Below are positions 1 through 8,835 of a stretch of 55,407 nt of DNA, piece by piece (the stretch's first letter is position 1; each line of letters begins with the position of its first letter). A program made the position numbers and the translations under genes. Location of the stretch: positions 1 through 55,407 of the forward strand of contig JAOPYI010000036.1 of NCBI GenBank assembly GCA_025964675.1. The letters are read 5' to 3'. Below the pieces are notes generated by a model that saw only the letters and a list, made by a program, of their open reading frames with translations, was not told where the DNA came from and ran no database searches. Source of the DNA: Sphaerisporangium sp. (GTDB lineage: Bacteria > Actinomycetota > Actinomycetes > Streptosporangiales > Streptosporangiaceae).

Positions 1-297
1 CGGCCCGCTTGGAGCGGCCGGCGGTCCACCGGGCGCGCCCGGGCCGGGGGGCGGGCCGTCCGGACCGATCGGCGGCTCCCCCGGACCGCCAGGACCCATC
101 GGCGGCTCACCGGGAGCCGTTGGAGGCTCCCCTGGGCCGATCGGGAGGCCGATCGGGTCGATCGGGGGCTCACCCACTCCAGGCAGCGGTCCTCCCCAGG
201 GTGGCGGCTCGCCGGGACCGCCCCGGAACACGTCGAAAAGATCCGGCGGGACCTCAGGTGGATCGTTGTGATCGTCCGCCGCCGGATGGTTACGCAT
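1..297 (-). CDS. Gly/Pro-rich repeat protein, 3' end cut off by window edge
   Basis: The frame runs leftward from an ATG at 297 and stays open to the window edge (99 codons). The ATG is preceded by a Shine-Dalgarno-like AGGGGTGAGG. The first 20 or so residues are polar and acidic. The rest is a collagen-like low-complexity run built from variants of GEPP, IGP and GGP units, with almost no aromatic or charged residues. No signal peptide or catalytic motif is seen in the visible part. Such Gly/Pro-rich stretches occur in surface or linker proteins of actinomycetes, but the function is unknown. Both the frame and the repeat pattern support translation on this strand. Confidence 0.6.
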   Translation of the reverse strand, partial: MRNHPAADDHNDPPEVPPDLFDVFRGGPGEPPPWGGPLPGVGEPPIDPIGLPIGPGEPPTAPGEPPMGPGGPGEPPIGPDGPPPGPGAPGGPPAAPSGP

Positions 298-644
298 CCT
301 CACCCCTGTGCCTGACATCGCTCACGCGAGCCTACCGAGGCTCGCGTGATCGAGCTAACCGCAGACCCGGCGTACGGGAGAGGGTTCTACGCTGTAGATG
401 TCCTGACAATTTGCCACGGACCTGGGGCGATTCATTCCAGCCTGCTCCATGGTCGGCCTTTTGAGGGAACGCGAGGTGGACAGCCGCCGGCCGGGTCGGC
501 GATCCTCACCCCCCACCACCAGGACGGATGCGGCCCCGAGCCACGGCGAGCCGGAGGCCGATCGCGGACGGCCCGGTCAAAGAAGGACGTCGCGGGCAGC
601 CCGTGAGGGAAGACAGAGAGCGCCCCTGGGTCGGAGGAGGATTC
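298..644. other. Divergent intergenic region upstream of ald
   Basis: This gap separates the leftward Gly/Pro-rich gene from the rightward alanine dehydrogenase gene. Apart from the 12-bp inverted repeat at 322-349 I see no gene, RNA or clear promoter hexamers. Short frames here have no family features. Confidence 0.4.
322..349. promoter_or_regulatory. Perfect 12-bp inverted repeat (operator or 5' leader hairpin)
   Basis: TCACGCGAGCCT (322-333) and AGGCTCGCGTGA (338-349) are exact reverse complements separated by ACCG. The element lies 25 bp upstream of the ATG at 297, so it may be an operator or a hairpin in the leader of the Gly/Pro-rich gene. Confidence 0.5.
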
Positions 645-1760
645 ATGAAGGTCGGAATACCCCGAGAGGTGAAGGACCATGAGGACCGCGTCGCCCTCAC
701 CCCGGCCGGAGCCAACGAGCTGGCCCGTCACGGCCACCAGGTGTTCGTCGAGCGCGGGGCGGGGGCCGGTTCCTCCATCCCAGACGAGGAGTTCCGCGCG
801 GCCGGCGCGACGATCCTGGACTCGGCCGAGGAGGTGTGGCTCCAGGGCGACCTCATCCTGAAGGTCAAGGAACCCATCGCCTCGGAGTATCCCCTCATGC
901 GCGAGGGACAGGTCCTCTTCACGTACCTGCATCTGGCCGCGTCCCGGAAGCTGACCCTGGCCATGATCGAGTCGGGGGTCACCGGCATCGCATACGAGAC
1001 CGTGCAGACCGGGGACGGGGCGCTGCCCCTGCTGGCGCCCATGTCCGAGGTGGCGGGACGTCTGGCCCCGCAGGTGGGGGCCTACCACCTGATGCGGCAG
1101 GGGGGCGGCAGAGGCGTGCTCATGGGAGGCGTCTCCGGCGTGTACCCGGCCAAGGTCGTGGTGCTGGGCGCCGGGGTGACGGGCATGAACGCCGCCGCCA
1201 TCGCGCTCGGGATGCAGGCGGAGGTCCTGATCCTGGACAAGAACATCGACAGGCTGCGCCAGGCCGACACCCTCTACCGGGGGCACCTGCAGACCGTCGC
1301 GTCGAACACCTACGAGATCGAGCGCGCGGTCCTGGACGCCGATCTGGTGATCGGAGCGGTGCTGGTCCCCGGGGCCAGGGCACCCAAGCTGATCACCAAC
1401 GAGCTGGTCTCGCGGATGAAGGAGGGGTCGGTGCTGGTGGACATCTCCATCGACCAGGGCGGCGCATTCGAGGACTCCCGGCCGACCACCCACGCCCACC
1501 CGACCTACCGCGTGCACAACTCGGTGTTCTACTGCGTGGCCAACATGCCGGGGGCGGTGCCGCACACCTCGACGTACGCGCTGACCAACGTGACCGTGCC
1601 GTACGCCCTGGCGATCGCCGACAGGGGATGGCGGGAGGCCCTGCGCGACGACCCGGCGCTGGCGAGGGGGCTGAACACCCACGCGGGCACCCTCACCAGC
1701 CGCCCGGTCGGCGAGGCGCACGAGATCACGGCCATGGATCCGGAGGAGGTCCTGCGCTGA
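645..1760 (+). CDS. ald: Alanine dehydrogenase
   Basis: This 371-residue protein matches the usual length of NAD-dependent L-alanine dehydrogenase, which interconverts alanine and pyruvate plus ammonia in the cytoplasm. The start [10 protein letters not shown], the Rossmann segment around [17 protein letters not shown] (about residues 168-184), and the late [18 protein letters not shown] block are typical of the family. The ATG at 645 follows a strong GGAGGAGG ribosome site; an in-frame start further upstream would add an unconserved tail. It stands alone and converges on the DUF3105 gene, with a hairpin between them. Confidence 0.96.
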   Translation: MKVGIPREVKDHEDRVALTPAGANELARHGHQVFVERGAGAGSSIPDEEFRAAGATILDSAEEVWLQGDLILKVKEPIASEYPLMREGQVLFTYLHLAASRKLTLAMIESGVTGIAYETVQTGDGALPLLAPMSEVAGRLAPQVGAYHLMRQGGGRGVLMGGVSGVYPAKVVVLGAGVTGMNAAAIALGMQAEVLILDKNIDRLRQADTLYRGHLQTVASNTYEIERAVLDADLVIGAVLVPGARAPKLITNELVSRMKEGSVLVDISIDQGGAFEDSRPTTHAHPTYRVHNSVFYCVANMPGAVPHTSTYALTNVTVPYALAIADRGWREALRDDPALARGLNTHAGTLTSRPVGEAHEITAMDPEEVLR

Positions 1761-1776
1761 CGCCGTCCCTTGGCCC

Positions 1777-1793
1777 CACGACCGGCGGTCGTG
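1777..1793. terminator. Hairpin between convergent ald and DUF3105 genes
   Basis: CACGACCG (1777-1784) and CGGTCGTG (1786-1793) form a tight inverted repeat. Flanking GGCC on both sides (1772-1775, 1796-1799) can extend the stem. It sits between two convergent stops, so it could end transcription in both directions. There is no U-tract. Confidence 0.5.
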
Positions 1794-1818
1794 AGGCCGT
1801 ACGGCGAGGGAACCCCGC

Positions 1819-2529
1819 TCAGGAGGTCGGCGTGGCGCTGGGGGCGGGTGCCGCCGAACTGCTCGGGGCCGCGCTCGGCGCCGGGGTCGGGGCCGTCGTC
1901 GGGAGCGGGTTGTCCGAGGCCAGCTTGGCGGTGCTACCGGAACCGGTGCAGGTCGCGCCGTACTCCGGCGTCGTGCTGGGGTTCTGCTTGTACTTCGTGA
2001 TGTACCTCGGCAGGCGGGGGTCGTCGGCACCCTTGAGCACCAGCTGGTGGTTCCAGGAGCTTGCCACGACGGGCGCCTTCAGGCCAGGGAAGGGGCTGAG
2101 GAGGAGGTAGTCGGAGGTGACGAGCGCCTTCAGCTTGGCGACGTCGGCCTTGGGGAGGTCAGGCCGGTAGGTGATCCACACCGAGCCGTGCTCCATGGAG
2201 TGCACGCCGTTCTCGCTGTTGATCGGCGCGTCGTAGACGCCGCACTGCTGCCATTCGGGGTTGTGCTGGCCCCCGACCGGCGGGGTCTCCTTGTAGTTCA
2301 CCTTGATCGGGGTGTGCTGCGACCCCTTGTAGCTGTAGGTCTGGACGCCGTCGAGCGACGTCTGGGCCCGGTCCTTGATCACGTAGAAGCCGACCAGGCC
2401 GACCAGCAGGACGATGACGAAGGCCCCCGCTCCCCACATGAGCATGGCCGTGCGCCGCTCTTTGCGTTTCTGCGCGGCACGCAGCTGGGCGAGGTGGTCC
2501 CGCCGCGCCTGCGTCCTCTCCTTGGCCAT
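1819..2529 (-). CDS. DUF3105 membrane-anchored protein
   Basis: The 236-residue protein has a basic, helical N-terminus, one membrane segment (about residues 29-51), then an extracytoplasmic domain with the DUF3105 signature: a YxxxPPVGGxHNPxWQxCGxY-like stretch and VHSMEHGSVWITY. The tail is rich in Ala, Pro, Ser and Thr. I chose the ATG at 2529, which follows GGAGG with good spacing; a TTG one codon upstream is less likely. DUF3105 proteins are of unknown function and their conserved His and Cys residues suggest metal binding. It is divergent from a DUF305 gene, a pairing common in actinomycetes. Confidence 0.88.
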   Translation of the reverse strand: MAKERTQARRDHLAQLRAAQKRKERRTAMLMWGAGAFVIVLLVGLVGFYVIKDRAQTSLDGVQTYSYKGSQHTPIKVNYKETPPVGGQHNPEWQQCGVYDAPINSENGVHSMEHGSVWITYRPDLPKADVAKLKALVTSDYLLLSPFPGLKAPVVASSWNHQLVLKGADDPRLPRYITKYKQNPSTTPEYGATCTGSGSTAKLASDNPLPTTAPTPAPSAAPSSSAAPAPSATPTS

Positions 2530-2649
2530 CAATCCTCCAGCTGCTGTTCAAACCCTGCATGTCCAAGCTGCCGATACTTATGTGGAGGATAGTGGGTAGG
2601 TAATAACGTTTGCGTCTAACGCCAAGGGCAATCACTATTCTGGCTGGCA

Positions 2650-3288
2650 ATGAGCAACTCACGAACCCGGCTGGTCCTCGTCGCGCTGATCACCTGCGTG
2701 GTCACGGCCGTCACCATGCTGCTGGTCAGCGGCCGATCGGCGCCTCCGGGAGACGCCTCCCCCGAGGCCGGCTTCTCGCGTGACATGGCGGTACACCATG
2801 CCCAGGCGGTGGAGATGGGCTTCGCCGTGCGCGACGGAAGCACCGATCCCCGCATCCGGGCGCTGGCGTACGACATCATCACCACTCAGACGGCCCAGCG
2901 TGGCGTCTTCGGGGGATGGCTCCAGCAGTGGGGCCTCGACCAGTCGAGCACCCGGCCGCCGATGGCCTGGATGGCGGGCCACGGCGCGCACGGCGCGGGA
3001 GCGGCGGCCGGGATGCCCGCCACGATGCCAGGCATGGCCACCGGCGCCGAGATGAAGCAGCTTCAGGCCGCCAAGGGCAAGGACTCCGAGGTCCTCTTCC
3101 TCCAGCTGATGATCCGCCATCACCAGGGCGGCGTGCAGATGGCCAAGGCGCTGCTGAAGCTGTCGAGCAGGGACGAGGTGCGGACGATGGCGCAGAACAT
3201 CGTGGACACCCAGGACAGCGAGATCGCGTACATGACCGACCTGCTGAAGGAGCGCGGGGCGCAGCCGTACCCCTCCATGCTGAATTAG
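2650..3288 (+). CDS. DUF305 secreted/membrane protein
   Basis: The 212-residue protein starts with an uncleaved-anchor or signal segment (about residues 6-28). Two ferritin-like His motifs follow: DMAVHHAQAVEM near residue 44 and MIRHHQGGVQMA near residue 155, as in the DUF305 family. A Met/His/Gly-rich loop (residues about 105-135) lies between them. Family members are thought to bind copper or other metals outside the membrane; this is inference from the His/Met content. No good ribosome site precedes the ATG. A TATTCT hexamer at 2636-2641 would place the transcript start at the ATG, so the mRNA may be leaderless. Confidence 0.88.
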   Translation: MSNSRTRLVLVALITCVVTAVTMLLVSGRSAPPGDASPEAGFSRDMAVHHAQAVEMGFAVRDGSTDPRIRALAYDIITTQTAQRGVFGGWLQQWGLDQSSTRPPMAWMAGHGAHGAGAAAGMPATMPGMATGAEMKQLQAAKGKDSEVLFLQLMIRHHQGGVQMAKALLKLSSRDEVRTMAQNIVDTQDSEIAYMTDLLKERGAQPYPSMLN

Positions 3289-3292
3289 GGCC

Positions 3293-4354
3293 TCAGCGCC
3301 CCGCCATCTCCTCGGCGATGGCTGCGGCGAAGGCGTCGACGTCGGCCTCGCTGGTGTCGAACGCCGTCATCCAGCGGACCTCCCCCGTGGCCTCGTTCCA
3401 GGTGTAGAACCGGAACCGCTTGCGCAGGCGCTCCGCCACCTCGGGGGGCAGCACGGCGAACACCGCGTTGGCCTCGACCGCCCTGGTCACGGTGACCCCG
3501 GGGACGTCACGCACGGCCGCCGCGAGGCGCGCGGCCATGGCGTTGCCGTTCCTGGCGTTGCGCAGCCACAGGTCTCCGGCGAGCAGCGCCTCGAACTGCA
3601 CCGACACGAACCGCATCTTCGAGGCGAGCTGCATCGAGCTCTTCCTGAGGTAGATCAGGCCCCGCACGGCCGAGGGCTCGAGCACGACGATGGCCTCGCC
3701 GAACATCAGCCCGCTCTTGGTGCCGCCGAAGGAGAGCACGTCCACGCCCGCGTCCGTCGTGAGCGCGCGCAGCGGCACGTCCAGCGCCGCGGCGGCGTTG
3801 ATCAGGCGCGAGCCGTCGAGGTGGAGCAGCATGCCGAGCTCGTGGCAGTGGGCGGCCACCGCGGTGATCTCAGCGGGCGTGTAGAGGGTGCCCAGCTCGG
3901 TGCTCTGAGAGATCGAGACCACCCGCGGCTGGGCCCGGTGCTCGTCGCCGAAGCCCCACGCCTGCCGGTCGATCAGCTCGGGGGTGAGCTTGCCGTCGGG
4001 CGTGGGCACGCTCATCAGCTTGAGCCCGGCGCTCTGCTCCGGCGCCCCGCCCTCGTCGGTGTTGATGTGGGCGCTCTCGGCGCAGACGACCGCCTCCCAC
4101 GGCGAGGTCATCGCGCGCAGGCCGACGACATTGGCGCCGGTGCCGTTGAACACCGGCCAGACCTCGGCGGCGGGACCGAAGTGCCGATGGAAGACCTCCT
4201 GGAGCGCCTCGGTGTAGACGTCGTCGCCGTAGGCGATCTGGTGGCCGCCGTTGGCGAGGGCCAGTGCCTCGAGGATCTCCGGGTGGACGCCGGCGTAGTT
4301 GTCGCTGGCGAACGCCTTCACCTCGGGGTCGTGGTGGCGTCGTGCCTGAGTCAC
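3293..4354 (-). CDS. Low-specificity threonine aldolase (PLP-dependent)
   Basis: The 353-residue protein is a fold-type I PLP enzyme of the beta-eliminating-lyase/threonine aldolase family, cleaving L-threonine or related beta-hydroxy amino acids to glycine and an aldehyde. It has the ASDNYAGVHPEIL opening, the HLDGSRLINAA loop, and the PLP lysine in SFGGTKSG. I chose the GTG at 4354 because it overlaps the stop of the SDR gene (GTGA), implying translational coupling. A much longer upstream frame is the shadow of the SDR gene. It is the last gene of a three-gene operon. Confidence 0.92.
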   Translation of the reverse strand: MTQARRHHDPEVKAFASDNYAGVHPEILEALALANGGHQIAYGDDVYTEALQEVFHRHFGPAAEVWPVFNGTGANVVGLRAMTSPWEAVVCAESAHINTDEGGAPEQSAGLKLMSVPTPDGKLTPELIDRQAWGFGDEHRAQPRVVSISQSTELGTLYTPAEITAVAAHCHELGMLLHLDGSRLINAAAALDVPLRALTTDAGVDVLSFGGTKSGLMFGEAIVVLEPSAVRGLIYLRKSSMQLASKMRFVSVQFEALLAGDLWLRNARNGNAMAARLAAAVRDVPGVTVTRAVEANAVFAVLPPEVAERLRKRFRFYTWNEATGEVRWMTAFDTSEADVDAFAAAIAEEMAGR

Positions 4355-5022
4355 GTGGTGAGGTCCAATCGTGTGCCGTTGATCTCGCCGGCCGGCCGGT
4401 CCCAGAGAGCGGCGACGGCCTCGGCGAGGTCGTTGACGTCGGTGAAGCCGGGGAACCTCCTGTCGGGGCTCGCCGCCCGCATGTCGTCGTTGACCAGGGC
4501 CTTGATGACCAGGATCGTCGCCGCGCTCGACGTGCCGCGCAGCGCGTCGGCGAGCGCGAGCGTCCAGGCCTCGGCGGCGGCCTTGGCGGCCGCGTAGGCC
4601 GCGCTCCCCTGGGTGGGTTCCTGTGCCGCCTTCGCCGAGACGATGGCGAACCGGCCCGCGTCGCTCTCGCGCAGCAGCGGCTCGAACGCCAGCGAGACGT
4701 TCTGAAGGGTGCGGATGAGCTGCTCGTGCAGGGCGTCCCAGTCGGCCAGGTCGGTGTCGGCGAACGTCTTGGACCCCCGCCACCCGCCGACGAGGTGGAT
4801 CACCCCGTCGACCCGCCCGTGCTCCCGATCGACCCGGCGCGCCAGGTCGCGTACGGCCTCGGGATCGGCGAGGTCGACCGCGGTCACGCCGCCGGCCTCG
4901 TGTCTGCCGACCCCGATCACGGTGTCGCCGCGCGCGGCGAGGCGCGCCGTGACGGCCCGGCCCGTGGGCCCGGCCGCCCCTGCGACGAGGACGACCCTGC
5001 TGGGCCGGCTGGGGTTGCTCAC
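4351..5022 (-). CDS. Short-chain dehydrogenase/reductase
   Basis: The 223-residue SDR has a Rossmann entry AGAAGPTGRAV near residue 14 in place of the usual TGxxxGIG, and retains the catalytic Tyr-x-x-x-Lys in SAAYAAAKAA. It therefore probably binds NAD(P) and acts as an oxidoreductase; the substrate is unknown. The GTG start at 5022 overlaps the stop of the DUF6421 gene and its own stop overlaps the aldolase start, so the three genes are translationally coupled. The aldolase neighbour suggests the pathway handles beta-hydroxy or amino-aldehyde compounds (inference). Confidence 0.9.
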   Translation of the reverse strand: MSNPSRPSRVVLVAGAAGPTGRAVTARLAARGDTVIGVGRHEAGGVTAVDLADPEAVRDLARRVDREHGRVDGVIHLVGGWRGSKTFADTDLADWDALHEQLIRTLQNVSLAFEPLLRESDAGRFAIVSAKAAQEPTQGSAAYAAAKAAAEAWTLALADALRGTSSAATILVIKALVNDDMRAASPDRRFPGFTDVNDLAEAVAALWDRPAGEINGTRLDLTT

Positions 5023-7079
5023 GCGCGGATTCCCTTCGTGGCCTCGATCACGCCAGAAAGTTTACGACGCAGGGCCTCGTAGAACATGCTCAGGGGGAAC
5101 TCGTCGGGCAGGACCGCGTCGACCACGGCCTTCGGGAAGCCCTCGACGGGGAGCGCCTCCGCGCCGCGGTTCCACACCGAGGCGGGGTGCGGCGCGACGT
5201 AGGCCGCGACGAGCTGGTGGGCGGCGAGCCAGTGCGCCAGCTTGGAGCGGTCGATGCCGTCGCGGTAGAGCTTCTCCACCTCGCCGCGCAGGTCGGCGAC
5301 GCAGCCGGCGACCCGGTCCCAGTCGATGCTGAGCCGGTTGTCGGTCCAGCGGACGACGTCGTTGCGGTGCAGGTAGGCGAACAGGAGCTGGCCGCCGAGG
5401 CCGTCGTAGTTGCGCACCCGCTCGCCGGTGATCGGGAAGCGGAACAGCCGGTCGAACAGGATCGCGACCTGTACGTACCGGGCGTGCGGCACACCCTCGG
5501 CCTCCAGCTTGACGGCCTCGCCGAAGGCCGTGAGGTCGCAGCGCAGCTCCTCAAGGGAGTAGAGCCAGTACGGCATGCGCTGCTTGATCATGAAGGGGTC
5601 GAAGGGCAGGTCGCCGTGGCTGTGGGTCCGGTCGTGCACGAGGTCCCACAGGACGAAGGTGTCCTGGGCCAGCTCCTGGCTCTCTAGCAGGCGGCCCGCG
5701 TCCGGCGGGAGTGCCAGCTTCAGCGTGTCGGCGGCGGCGCGGCTGACGCCGCGGAACCGCGCGGCCTCACGGTCGCAGAAGATGCCGCCCCAGGTGAACC
5801 TCGGCGGGGTCTCGCGTACGGCGACGGTCTCGGGGAACAGCACCGCGCAGTTGGTGTCGTAACCGGCCGTGAAGTCGGTGAACGCGATCGGCACGAACAT
5901 CGGGTTGTCGTAGCGCTCCCGCTCGAGCGAGGCGAGCCACTCGGGCCACACCGTGCGGATCCAGACCGCCTCGAGGTTGCGGTTGGGGTTGCCGTTCTGC
6001 GTGTACATCGGGAAGACGACCAGGTGCTCCAGACCGTCGACACGCTGGGTGTCGGGGTGGAAGGCGTTCAGCGAGTCCAGGAAGTCCGGCACGCCGAACC
6101 CGGCGTCCCGCCACCCGCGCAGGTCGGCGACGACGGCGGCGAGGTACTCCTCGTCGTGCGGGAAGAGCGGGGCGAGCTTCTCGACGCTCGCGACGACGCG
6201 GTCGACGATGGGCGCGGCGGCCTCGGCGTCCTCCACGGATCCGTCCTTGGCCGTGAGGGGGCGCAGCTCCTCGACGGCGGCCTTGAGCTCGGCGAACCCG
6301 GGGTCGGCCTCACCCGCGCCGCCGGTGCCGACCGGGATCCTGGCGGCCCAGGTGACGACGTTGCCCCAGAGCCGGGTGTGCCGCAGATCGCCGATGGAGT
6401 CGTCGCCGAACAGGTCGGAGTCGGCGAACACGACCACCCGCCCGTGTCCGTGGCGCAGGGCCACCGCCAGCGCCCGGCCGGGGAGGTCGGCGGTGGGCGA
6501 GGTCTCGAACAGGACGGTCGCCCCGTCGGGCGGGGTCAGCACCCCCGTGCGGTAGAAGCACGCCTCGCGCGCCCCCGCCGTCAGGTCCTCATCCGCGGCC
6601 GGTACGGGAATGCCGAGGACCCAGGTCGCCACGCCGTTGCGGGAGTTCCTCGGGTCCTGGACGGTGGCGTGCTCGATGCCCACGCCGAACCGGGCGAGCA
6701 GGTCGGCGAGGTTGTTGCCGTACTTCTCCTGCTCGCACTCGGCGAGCACGATCAGGCCTCCACCGCCGGCGACGTACTCCTGGATGGCGTCGAGCTCCTC
6801 GACCGGGAGGGTGGGGCTGCCGAGACCGGTGGTGCGCTCCCAGCGGTCGGCGGAGGGGTGGGCGACGACGAAGACGTCGTGATCGTTCAACAGGGCCTGG
6901 GTGATCGGGCCCTCGGTGTGGGCGGCCACGGTAAGCCCGAGATGCCGGAGGACCTCCGCGGCGCGGGCGTAGCTGTTGTCGTCGGGGTGCGCCGGGTTGA
7001 TCACCTCGGCGACCTCACGGCGGATCGTCCACGACTCGTTGTGCGCCTCGTCGAACAGCACCCGGGGGAAAGCCCTCAT
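5019..7079 (-). CDS. DUF6421 family protein with N-terminal GATase-like domain
   Basis: The 686-residue protein has two parts. Residues about 1-250 look like a class I glutamine-amidotransferase-like flavodoxin fold (IFT52/DUF4350 type) with GGGGLIVLAECE and RVVVFADSDLFGDDS. The remainder matches what I recall as DUF6421, with HxDTQRVDGLEHLVVFPMY, an FTDFTAGYD motif and WDLVHDRTHSHGDLPFDPF. The function is unknown; the His/Asp-rich second motif hints at a metal site. The ATG at 7079 follows GGAGG. It leads the coupled operon with the SDR and threonine aldolase. Confidence 0.8.
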   Translation of the reverse strand: MRAFPRVLFDEAHNESWTIRREVAEVINPAHPDDNSYARAAEVLRHLGLTVAAHTEGPITQALLNDHDVFVVAHPSADRWERTTGLGSPTLPVEELDAIQEYVAGGGGLIVLAECEQEKYGNNLADLLARFGVGIEHATVQDPRNSRNGVATWVLGIPVPAADEDLTAGAREACFYRTGVLTPPDGATVLFETSPTADLPGRALAVALRHGHGRVVVFADSDLFGDDSIGDLRHTRLWGNVVTWAARIPVGTGGAGEADPGFAELKAAVEELRPLTAKDGSVEDAEAAAPIVDRVVASVEKLAPLFPHDEEYLAAVVADLRGWRDAGFGVPDFLDSLNAFHPDTQRVDGLEHLVVFPMYTQNGNPNRNLEAVWIRTVWPEWLASLERERYDNPMFVPIAFTDFTAGYDTNCAVLFPETVAVRETPPRFTWGGIFCDREAARFRGVSRAAADTLKLALPPDAGRLLESQELAQDTFVLWDLVHDRTHSHGDLPFDPFMIKQRMPYWLYSLEELRCDLTAFGEAVKLEAEGVPHARYVQVAILFDRLFRFPITGERVRNYDGLGGQLLFAYLHRNDVVRWTDNRLSIDWDRVAGCVADLRGEVEKLYRDGIDRSKLAHWLAAHQLVAAYVAPHPASVWNRGAEALPVEGFPKAVVDAVLPDEFPLSMFYEALRRKLSGVIEATKGIRA

Positions 7080-7115
7080 ACCGGTCCATACCTCCGTTAG
7101 CGAAATTTCTCCACC

Positions 7116-7145
7116 TACATCCGCTTATGTACGAAAAATATACAT
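7116..7145. promoter_or_regulatory. Repeated TACAT/ATGTA elements upstream of DUF6421 gene
   Basis: TACAT (7116-7120), ATGTA (7127-7131) and TACAT (7141-7145) form overlapping inverted repeats in an AT-rich island just upstream of the leftward DUF6421 operon. They could be operator half-sites or part of its promoter. Confidence 0.3.
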
Positions 7146-7353
7146 GCATAGCCCCATCTGGCGGGAAACCATGGCCGATCAGGCCTGCTCAAGGCCTCTC
7201 CACGTAGCCTCCAAGTCGATCAAGATCGATAACATGCCGTCGCAGGTCGCTCAAGGGCCGATTGCAACTGCGTGACGGCCGCCTCGGGAGCCTTGAACGG
7301 CGCTGCCCGCACTGCGACCCTGGGATTACTTTGATCCGGAATAGGAGGCGGAC

Positions 7354-8835
7354 ATGCCCCGCCTGCACCACCTCGTCGCGGGGTTAAGCGTCCTCGGATC
7401 GCTCACCCTCCCCATGCACCCGCACCCGAGCGGCTCCACCGACCGCGCCACGCCTGGAACGGTCCGCGTCGAGGCACAGGCCCGCGTGACCATCAACCTG
7501 CTCGACGACCGCGGCGTGATCCAGCAGGTGGTCCGGGAGTACGAGACCCCGGTGGGCAACGGCAGCGGGTTCATGGTCTCCCCCGACGGCGTCGTGGTGA
7601 CCGCGACCGGCGTCGTCCAGTCGAGCAAGGACCCGGGCATCTACGCCGCCAACCGTGTCTTCGCCGAATACTTCAAGGTCAAGATTCCGGCCGACTTCTC
7701 CCGGCACAAGCTGAAAAATCCTGATCTCAATGGCCGGCTCCAGGCGTGCTACCCGCCGAAGCGACAGAACTCCAACTGCATCTTCACGACCGTCATCAAG
7801 GTCACGGTGTTCCCGTACGCCGACCCGTCCGTGCCCGAGGGGTACCCCGCGGACCTGGTGCACACCGGCACCTCCCCCGGAGCTCCCGCCGTGCTGAAGC
7901 TGACCAAGGGCGGCGAGGACTCCACGCTGCCGACCGTCCCGCTCGGCACGACGCTCGGCGGCGGCATCGAGTCCGTCGACGTCATCGGGCCGCCCAGCAG
8001 GCCGAGCGCCAAGACTCCGCCGAAGGTCGAGACCGCCCACCTGGACCCGCCCGGCGGGCGCACGTTCAAGGCCGCCGACCGGGCCAAGCTCGACGCGTTC
8101 CTCAGCAATGGCGGCGACGGCGCCGCGGTGATCGACGACGGCAGAAGCGAGGTCGTCGGGCTCGTGACCGGCGCCGGGAGCGCGCCGGAGGTGCTGACGC
8201 CGGTCGACGACATCCGCGCGGCACTGGTCGCGGCCAACGTCACCGCCCGCCGCGGCCCCGTCGACACCGTGTACGAGACCGCGCTCGCGTCGTACCACAA
8301 CAAGTTCTACGCCAACGCGATCCCCGTGTTCGAAGAGGTGCTGAAGCTCCGGCCCGACCACGCCGTGGCCCAGGACCACCTGCGCTTCGCCAGGGCCAAC
8401 CGCGCCGCCGGGCCCGCGGCCGGCCAGGCGAAGACCGCGCCCGCGAAGAAGGCGGCGGTGCTGTCACCGCTGCTGCTGACGGCCATCGGCGTGGTGGCGG
8501 TCGGCGTCCTGATCGCGATAGCCGTGCCGCTCACGCTGCGGCGGCGCCGGCGGTCCGGCGAGCGAGCGTCGGAGATCCCGCCGGAACCGCTCGCGGCCGT
8601 CTCCACATGGCCGCCTCAGGGCACCCAGACGATGGAGGCCGGCCCCGAAGGGTCCTTCCCCGCGTACCAGCGGACATCCGGCACCGAGCCCCCACCCGTT
8701 GCCGCCGGGTCAGGAAACCCTGGAGCCGCCTCCAGCGGCAACGGCGGCCAGGTTGTGTTCTGCACACAGTGCGGCATGCGCCTCGGCAAGGCGCACCGCT
8801 TCTGCGGCTTCTGCGGCCACCCGGCGGACCAATGA
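7354..8835 (+). CDS. Trypsin-like pseudoprotease with TPR, membrane and zinc-ribbon segments
   Basis: The 493-residue protein has a signal-like N-terminus, a trypsin/HtrA-like region (residues about 35-295), a short TPR unit near residue 310, a membrane segment (about 369-396) and a C-terminal zinc ribbon with four Cys (FCTQCG...FCGFCG). Catalytic residues look lost: the usual TNNHVV His region reads TATGVV, and the GNSGGP serine region reads GGDGAAV. It is therefore probably a sensor or scaffold, not a protease. The ATG at 7354 follows AGGAGG. The stop overlaps the start of the kinase gene, so the pair likely forms one membrane signalling unit. Confidence 0.8.
   Translation: MPRLHHLVAGLSVLGSLTLPMHPHPSGSTDRATPGTVRVEAQARVTINLLDDRGVIQQVVREYETPVGNGSGFMVSPDGVVVTATGVVQSSKDPGIYAANRVFAEYFKVKIPADFSRHKLKNPDLNGRLQACYPPKRQNSNCIFTTVIKVTVFPYADPSVPEGYPADLVHTGTSPGAPAVLKLTKGGEDSTLPTVPLGTTLGGGIESVDVIGPPSRPSAKTPPKVETAHLDPPGGRTFKAADRAKLDAFLSNGGDGAAVIDDGRSEVVGLVTGAGSAPEVLTPVDDIRAALVAANVTARRGPVDTVYETALASYHNKFYANAIPVFEEVLKLRPDHAVAQDHLRFARANRAAGPAAGQAKTAPAKKAAVLSPLLLTAIGVVAVGVLIAIAVPLTLRRRRRSGERASEIPPEPLAAVSTWPPQGTQTMEAGPEGSFPAYQRTSGTEPPPVAAGSGNPGAASSGNGGQVVFCTQCGMRLGKAHRFCGFCGHPADQ

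Noticed and set aside
432-2030. Minus-strand frame across ald
   Set aside because: Low-complexity Arg/His-rich shadow of the alanine dehydrogenase gene, without any family features.
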